Shown piece after piece: positions 60,411 to 64,000 of a stretch of 64,000 nt of DNA. Under the pieces are notes generated by a model. The model was not told where the DNA came from. It made no database searches and saw only the letters and a program-made list of their open reading frames with translations. The DNA is from Rhodovibrio sodomensis. GTDB taxonomy: Bacteria > Pseudomonadota > Alphaproteobacteria > Kiloniellales > Rhodovibrionaceae. The first letter of the stretch is position 1. The number at the start of each line of letters is the position of its first letter. The stretch is taken from NCBI RefSeq assembly GCF_016583645.1, contig NZ_NRRL01000006.1, forward strand, positions 54,414 to 118,413. Direction: 5' to 3'. The position numbers and the translations under genes were made by a program.

Positions 60411-60962
60411 ATGATCGCACCGTCCGCCTGCCCCGCGCTCGTGCTGAACGCCGACTTCCGGCCGCTTTCGCTGCTCCCCCTCTCCACCTGGTCCTGGCAG
60501 GACGCGCTCCGCGCCGTGCTCGAGCGCCGCGTGACGCCCGTAGCCTACTATGACAGGTGCGTGCGTAGCCCGAGTACGGAGCTTCGCCTGCCGGCCGTGA
60601 TCGCGCTCAAGCGCTACATCAGCCTCGATCGGCCGGCGCCGCTGACCCGGCTGAACCTGTTCCTGCGCGACGACTTTACCTGCCTGTTTTGTGGCCTCCG
60701 GCTAGCTGTCGAGCAGCTGACCTTCGACCACGTCTGTCCGCGCGCCCAGGGCGGTATCTCCAGCTTCGGCAACCTGGCGACCGGCTGTGGCGCCTGCAAC
60801 GGGCGCAAGGCGGACCGAACGCCAGAACAGGCGGGCATGCCGCTACTGAAACAGCCCTGCCATCCGACCCTAGCCCAGCTGAACGTGCAGGCAAGACGCC
60901 ACCCGCCGCGTTTCATCCGGCCCGAGTGGGTGGATTACTGGACCGTGGAGCTCGAACCGTGA
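60411..60962 (+). CDS. HNH endonuclease (183 aa)
   Basis: Domain order matches the common alphaproteobacterial HNH protein: N-terminal PALVLNADFRPLSLLPLSTW, SRFNLFLRD-like strand (RLNLFLRDDFTCLFCG), then LTFDHVCPRAQGG (catalytic His-Asp/His), and a zinc-binding C-x-x-C pair in CGLR and TGCGACNGRK. It is a likely DNA nuclease of unknown target. ATG 60411 is the first methionine consistent with the family N-terminus. Confidence 0.9.
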   Translation: MIAPSACPALVLNADFRPLSLLPLSTWSWQDALRAVLERRVTPVAYYDRCVRSPSTELRLPAVIALKRYISLDRPAPLTRLNLFLRDDFTCLFCGLRLAVEQLTFDHVCPRAQGGISSFGNLATGCGACNGRKADRTPEQAGMPLLKQPCHPTLAQLNVQARRHPPRFIRPEWVDYWTVELEP

Positions 60963-61030
60963 CGCCACCCGGCCGCGACCCCATCTCCCCGCTCGCATCC
61001 AGTCTCAAGACGATCATCGAAAGGCTTCCC

Positions 61031-61060
61031 ATGACGCCTCGCGGAATGCGCCAAGCATGA
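61031..61060 (+). other. Nine-codon upstream ORF coupled to the GNAT gene
   Basis: ATG 61031 opens a short frame (MTPRGMRQA) whose TGA overlaps the GNAT start (ATGA at 61057-61060). No other ribosome site precedes the GNAT start, so translation of the GNAT gene may depend on this leader. Confidence 0.4.
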
Positions 61061-61521
61061 GTTTCCGCGTCCGTGCCGCCACCCTGTCGGATCTTCCCGG
61101 CGTCCTCGCCATCTGCCGCGGCCACCCGCGGCGCACAGCCCAGATCGACATCGCCCCGCAGCAGTTCGCCGCGGCCGTCGACGACGCCGCGTTCGCAGGT
61201 GGCGACAGTGAGCATCAGCTGCTGGTCGCGGTGCAGGACACCGCACCGGATCGGGTTCTGGCCTTCCTGCTGCTACGTCATCTCCCCGACCGGCTCACCC
61301 TCCTGCAGGGCCTTGGCGTCGACCCCACCGAGACCGGGCGGGGTATCGGCGGTCGACTGCTTCATCGCGCCCTGGGCGAGGCGTGCCTGCGCGAGGCCGC
61401 GCAGATCCAGACCCGACGCGGCCCTGGCGACGCCTACCTCGCCCGCTTTGGATTCCGGCCGGGCTTGAAGGGCCAGCTCGCGCGGGATCTGCGCCGAGCG
61501 CCGCCCGCCGTCGCGGCTTGA
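61057..61521 (+). CDS. GNAT-family N-acetyltransferase (154 aa)
   Basis: Opens with VRAATLSDLPGVLAICR and contains the acetyl-CoA loop TGRGIGGRLLHRAL (motif A, R/Q-x-x-G-x-G/A), then a C-terminal YLARFGFRPG. It transfers an acetyl group to an unknown amine. The start overlaps the stop of a nine-codon leader ORF. It ends about 180 bp before the class III cyclase. Confidence 0.87.
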   Translation: MSFRVRAATLSDLPGVLAICRGHPRRTAQIDIAPQQFAAAVDDAAFAGGDSEHQLLVAVQDTAPDRVLAFLLLRHLPDRLTLLQGLGVDPTETGRGIGGRLLHRALGEACLREAAQIQTRRGPGDAYLARFGFRPGLKGQLARDLRRAPPAVAA

Positions 61522-61582
61522 AGGCGGGCGGCGCCTGCCAAGCCCGTCGGCTTTCACGCGAAAGCTCGACTTAACCATCAAG

Positions 61583-61588
61583 CTATAG
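61583..61588 (+). promoter_or_regulatory. -10-like box upstream of the class III cyclase
   Basis: CTATAG at 61583-61588; the -35 region at standard spacing is weak (GAAAGC). If used, the CRP-type site at 61646 lies downstream of the start point. Confidence 0.35.
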
Positions 61589-61645
61589 ATTGGTGGCCCA
61601 CGCTGACCGGCGTCCCAAAGCGCCAGAGCGCACCCACCTTCCCGG

Positions 61646-61661
61646 TGTGACCAGGGTCACA
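61646..61661. promoter_or_regulatory. Full CRP consensus site in the class III cyclase leader
   Basis: TGTGACCAGGGTCACA equals the E. coli CRP consensus TGTGA-N6-TCACA. It lies 38 bp before the cyclase ATG and overlaps a CCCACCTTCCC motif region (61633-61643). Position after the -10-like box suggests repression; an alternative promoter would change this. Confidence 0.6.
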
Positions 61662-61698
61662 AGGTCACGGCCGCCGTCCAGCGAGGTCTTCGCGTTCC

Positions 61699-63069
61699 AT
61701 GAGCCCCCGATCGACGCCCAGGAGGAGCCGCTTGCGCGGGTTCCTGCGCTATCGTGCGGGGCCGGCGCTGGTGGCGATGCTCGCAGGCCTCGCGGTGATC
61801 TTGCTGGAATTCCTCGATCCACTCGCGCTCGACGCGCTTCGGGCCGGCGCCTTCGCCGGATTCGACGCCTTCGCGGCGCGTAGCGGCGACTGGCCCGACC
61901 CCGCGAACCTCCCGGTCCGTCCGGGCTGGGGCAAGGTCTTCGAGCTCAGCCTCTCACTTGTCGCCGCGACTGGTCTGGCAATCGCGATGCCCTACATGGG
62001 AGCCGCGGCGATCTCCGTGGTCGGCCCCGCGATGATCGCGGGCTACGTCGCGGCATCGGCCTACGTCTACATGAACATCGGCCTGCAGATCGATCCGGCG
62101 ATGCCGGCAGCGAGCCTGCTTGCGACTTATCTCGTGGGGCTAATCGCGCTGCTCTGGATTGTGCCCGACCGCTCGCGCGCGGCCATGCGCAATTACATGG
62201 ACCCGCGCGTGGCCGAGGAGCTCGCGACCAACGCGGGCAATCCCACGCTCGTGGGCGAAACCCGCGATCTCACGGCGATGTTCTGCGATCTGCGCGGATT
62301 CACCGGCCTGTCGGAGAAGAGGGACCCGGCGGAACTCGTCCGCCTGATGTCGGAGATCTTCGATCCGCTCGCCAAGATCATCCAGGATCACGGCGGAACG
62401 GTCGACAAGTTCCTAGGCGACGGCCTCATGGCCTTCTGGGGTGCCCCACGTCACCAGCCTGATCACGCCGACCTCGCCTGCGGCGCGGCGCTGGCGATCC
62501 GCAAGTGGCTGAAACGGGAAACCCAGGAGCGCCAGGAGGCCGGCGACTGGCCGGACGTACGCATTGGCATCGCGGTCAACAGCGGCCAAGCCTACGTCGG
62601 ATCGATCGGCGGGCCGGCGCGCCGCCACTACACTGTGCTCGGCGATGACATCAACGTCGCCAGCCGAATTCAGGAGCACTGCCGGATGCTCTCCGCCGAC
62701 ATCCTGATCGGCGCCCGGACCCGCGAGTTGATCGGCGCGCGTTACGCCGCGCTCTGGGTCGGTGATTACGACCTTCGCGGCCGGCGACAGCAGATCAGTC
62801 TGTACACGCTGGCCGGCCGCCACGCCGACGCGTTCAACACCCTGCTCGAGGCCCACGCAACCCTGATGCAGGCCTTGCAGAGCTCGCGCATGGAGGTCGC
62901 GCGGGCGTTCGCTGCCCAGACCCGTCTGCTCGCCCCGGCCGTCCTGCACCCCCTCTACGCTGCGCTGCTGGAGCAGCGGGGAGAAGAGCCGCCCGCCCGC
63001 CCGATCGCCTGGCGGGTGCGGGATGCGATCGCCAGTATTGAAGCCGGGCACGGGCAGGACGCCGCTTAA
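61699..63069 (+). CDS. Membrane-bound class III adenylate/guanylate cyclase (456 aa)
   Basis: Four membrane segments (about 20-38, 80-98, 104-124, 137-154) lead to a class III catalytic domain (190-365): MFCDLRGFT with metal Asp D197, KFLGDGLMAFWG with D241, and a DDINVASRIQ segment with the transition-state Asn and Arg. The first and last transmembrane parts resemble the borders of a CHASE2-cyclase, but the ~250-residue CHASE2 sensor between them is almost absent. It should make cAMP (or cGMP). A full CRP site lies in its leader and a CRP-like protein is encoded at 43824. Confidence 0.92.
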   Translation: MSPRSTPRRSRLRGFLRYRAGPALVAMLAGLAVILLEFLDPLALDALRAGAFAGFDAFAARSGDWPDPANLPVRPGWGKVFELSLSLVAATGLAIAMPYMGAAAISVVGPAMIAGYVAASAYVYMNIGLQIDPAMPAASLLATYLVGLIALLWIVPDRSRAAMRNYMDPRVAEELATNAGNPTLVGETRDLTAMFCDLRGFTGLSEKRDPAELVRLMSEIFDPLAKIIQDHGGTVDKFLGDGLMAFWGAPRHQPDHADLACGAALAIRKWLKRETQERQEAGDWPDVRIGIAVNSGQAYVGSIGGPARRHYTVLGDDINVASRIQEHCRMLSADILIGARTRELIGARYAALWVGDYDLRGRRQQISLYTLAGRHADAFNTLLEAHATLMQALQSSRMEVARAFAAQTRLLAPAVLHPLYAALLEQRGEEPPARPIAWRVRDAIASIEAGHGQDAA

Positions 63070-63183
63070 AGAGTCCCGCCTTTACCCGTTGTCTACCCTG
63101 ATCCCGGCATTTCTTCGGTCAGCTGTCTCGCGCGCCGACTCGCCGGCGCCGCGCCCCAATGTCCGGATTCACGTGCACCCTCC

Positions 63184-63576
63184 ATGACCGTTCATAGCTT
63201 CGAAACCGAAAGCCTGCCGACCCTGTTAGCGCACATCCGTGCAAGCATTGGCGAGGACGCGGAAATCCTAGACATCCTGCCCGACCCGGCGCGGCTGACG
63301 AAGGCGGGACCACTCGTGCTCATGGGCCCTACTGGCGTGGGAAAGAGTTCGCTTGGCGCCATTGAGGCTGGCGAGTGCGACCGGGCGGCCCGCACCTTCA
63401 TGCAGGCAGGGGCACTCGACCTCGTGGTCACCAAGACCGACACGGTCCGCCGGCTGGGCAGCCTGGCGGCCGCGGCGCCGGGCCTCCGGCTGGCCGGCCA
63501 CACTGAGGACCCCGCGATCCTGTCAGGTTTCAAGCCGCCGTCACAACAGATCCTAGTCGACCGCCTGACCGGATAA
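63184..63576 (+). CDS. Miniature FlhF/SRP-like GTPase relic (130 aa)
   Basis: A P-loop LMGPTGVGKSSLG (near residue 50) is followed almost at once by GALDLVVTKTDTVRRLGSLA, the TKxD guanine-specificity motif with the RLGG-like helix of FlhF/SRP54 GTPases, then HTEDPAILSGF near the usual C-terminal end. The G2 and G3 regions and roughly 100 residues are missing. It looks like an internally deleted copy of an FlhF-like gene, possibly non-functional, but the frame is open and ends before a terminator. No flagellar genes are near. Confidence 0.68.
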   Translation: MTVHSFETESLPTLLAHIRASIGEDAEILDILPDPARLTKAGPLVLMGPTGVGKSSLGAIEAGECDRAARTFMQAGALDLVVTKTDTVRRLGSLAAAAPGLRLAGHTEDPAILSGFKPPSQQILVDRLTG

Positions 63577-63602
63577 CGGCTCCACGCATGGCCCCGGGAA
63601 GG

Positions 63603-63629
63603 ACGCCCCGCGCGGTACGCGCGGGGCGT
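63603..63629 (+). terminator. Strong terminator hairpin
   Basis: 12-bp perfect arms ACGCCCCGCGCG (63603-63614) and CGCGCGGGGCGT (63618-63629), 3-nt loop. It ends both the mini-GTPase and, on the other strand, the convergent gene. Confidence 0.8.
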
Positions 63630-63657
63630 GGATGTTTAGGGTGTCACACTTGGTGGA

Positions 63658-64000
63658 TCAGTAGCACCACTTAGAGCCGCGATAGTGCCACGTTCCGTTG
63701 TAGCAGCGCCCGTACCAGCTACCATACCCCGAGGTCGCGTCTAGCCAGCCGGACCAGCCGTGCCCCTTGTTCCGGGTGCTGCTACAATAGTTTGTGTAGC
63801 AATTATTATTTTTGTCATGAGGAGGGCAATACCTTATGCTCCAAGACACAGTCGAGGTGCAACTCACATACTGGGGATCGTCGTTCAGGATGTAGGTGGA
63901 TCCGCGGCTGCGCCCCATCGTGGCGTTGCCGGACAGGTTGGTGGCCTTGAGGTAGAAGTACTGATTACCCTCGTGGCTCCCGTCGTTGCGGAAGTTCACC
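63658..64000 (-). CDS. C-terminal end of a Calx-beta domain protein, start beyond right edge
   Basis: The minus frame is open to base 64000. The visible start matches the final strands of a Calx-beta domain (EGNQYFYLKATNLSG, then STYILNDDP). The last ~65 residues are Cys-, Trp- and Tyr-rich (CYTNYCSSTRNKGHGWSGW; GTWHYRGSKWCY), resembling a disulfide-stabilised surface or lectin-like module. Such proteins are secreted, often large adhesins. GC is lower than in the neighbours. Most of the gene is outside the window. Confidence 0.7.
   Translation of the reverse strand, partial: VNFRNDGSHEGNQYFYLKATNLSGNATMGRSRGSTYILNDDPQYVSCTSTVSWSIRYCPPHDKNNNCYTNYCSSTRNKGHGWSGWLDATSGYGSWYGRCYNGTWHYRGSKWCY

Overview
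High-GC, densely packed DNA with the gene stock of an alphaproteobacterium (DUF2336 and DUF2958 proteins, many HisKA-type kinases, a TRAP/ICL operon). No ribosomal or tRNA genes are visible. Additional replication genes (a split dnaE, ligA, a toprim primase) sit beside phage-like recombination genes, orphan DNA methyltransferases and mobile-element scars. I infer a secondary replicon, megaplasmid or large integrated element, possibly Rhodospirillales-like; neither the replicon type nor the genus can be proven from the sequence.

Layout. 1-6.1 kb: sensor kinase (cut by the left edge), small unknowns, an SNase-fold nuclease, a DUF2336 protein, a bacterial-PH membrane protein and a second kinase. 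6.2-9.4 kb: a small N6-methylase-like protein, then a complete 2,465-bp IS1595-family transposon (23-bp inverted repeats, 8-bp target duplication AATTCGAA) carrying a transposase and two passenger genes. 9.5-15.5 kb: pentapeptide-repeat protein, membrane protein, and DNA polymerase III alpha encoded as two separate ORFs. 15.7-22.4 kb: SF2 helicase, DUF2958 and DUF805 proteins, orphan C5 methyltransferase, small unknowns. 22.4-28.2 kb: scars (GNAT and recombinase fragments, a frameshifted DUF2958 gene, an IS4-type transposase relic) around a TRAP transporter plus ICL/PEP-mutase operon. 28.6-34.6 kb: a tightly coupled methyltransferase-helicase-GIY-YIG nuclease operon, the best candidate for an uncharacterised defence system. 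35.3-42.8 kb: DndC-like PP-loop protein, YqaJ exonuclease, Rad52-like annealing protein and toprim primase, resembling a phage or plasmid replication-recombination module. 42.8-54.7 kb: unknowns, CRP-like regulator, exported protein, MFS transporter, tandem PemK/MazF-fold protein, secreted YHYH-HNH nuclease, hybrid-sensing kinase, NAD-dependent ligase, metallo-beta-lactamase-fold hydrolase. 54.7-64 kb: a small minus-strand operon, a GHKL ATPase fused to an HExxH domain, a GAF-GGDEF cyclase, HNH nuclease, GNAT, a class III nucleotide cyclase, a miniature FlhF/SRP-like GTPase relic and the end of a Calx-beta protein.

How parts may work together. The CRP-like regulator has an intact cAMP pocket and a CRP-like recognition helix (RETVAR). 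Three perfect GTGA-N6-TCAC palindromes lie upstream of other genes here, one of them in front of the class III cyclase, so a self-contained cAMP circuit is plausible. The exonuclease, annealing protein, primase, ligase and polymerase would together supply recombination-dependent replication. A short strand-oriented motif (CCCAYYTTCCC-like) recurs upstream of about a dozen starts and may be a shared regulatory or leader element.
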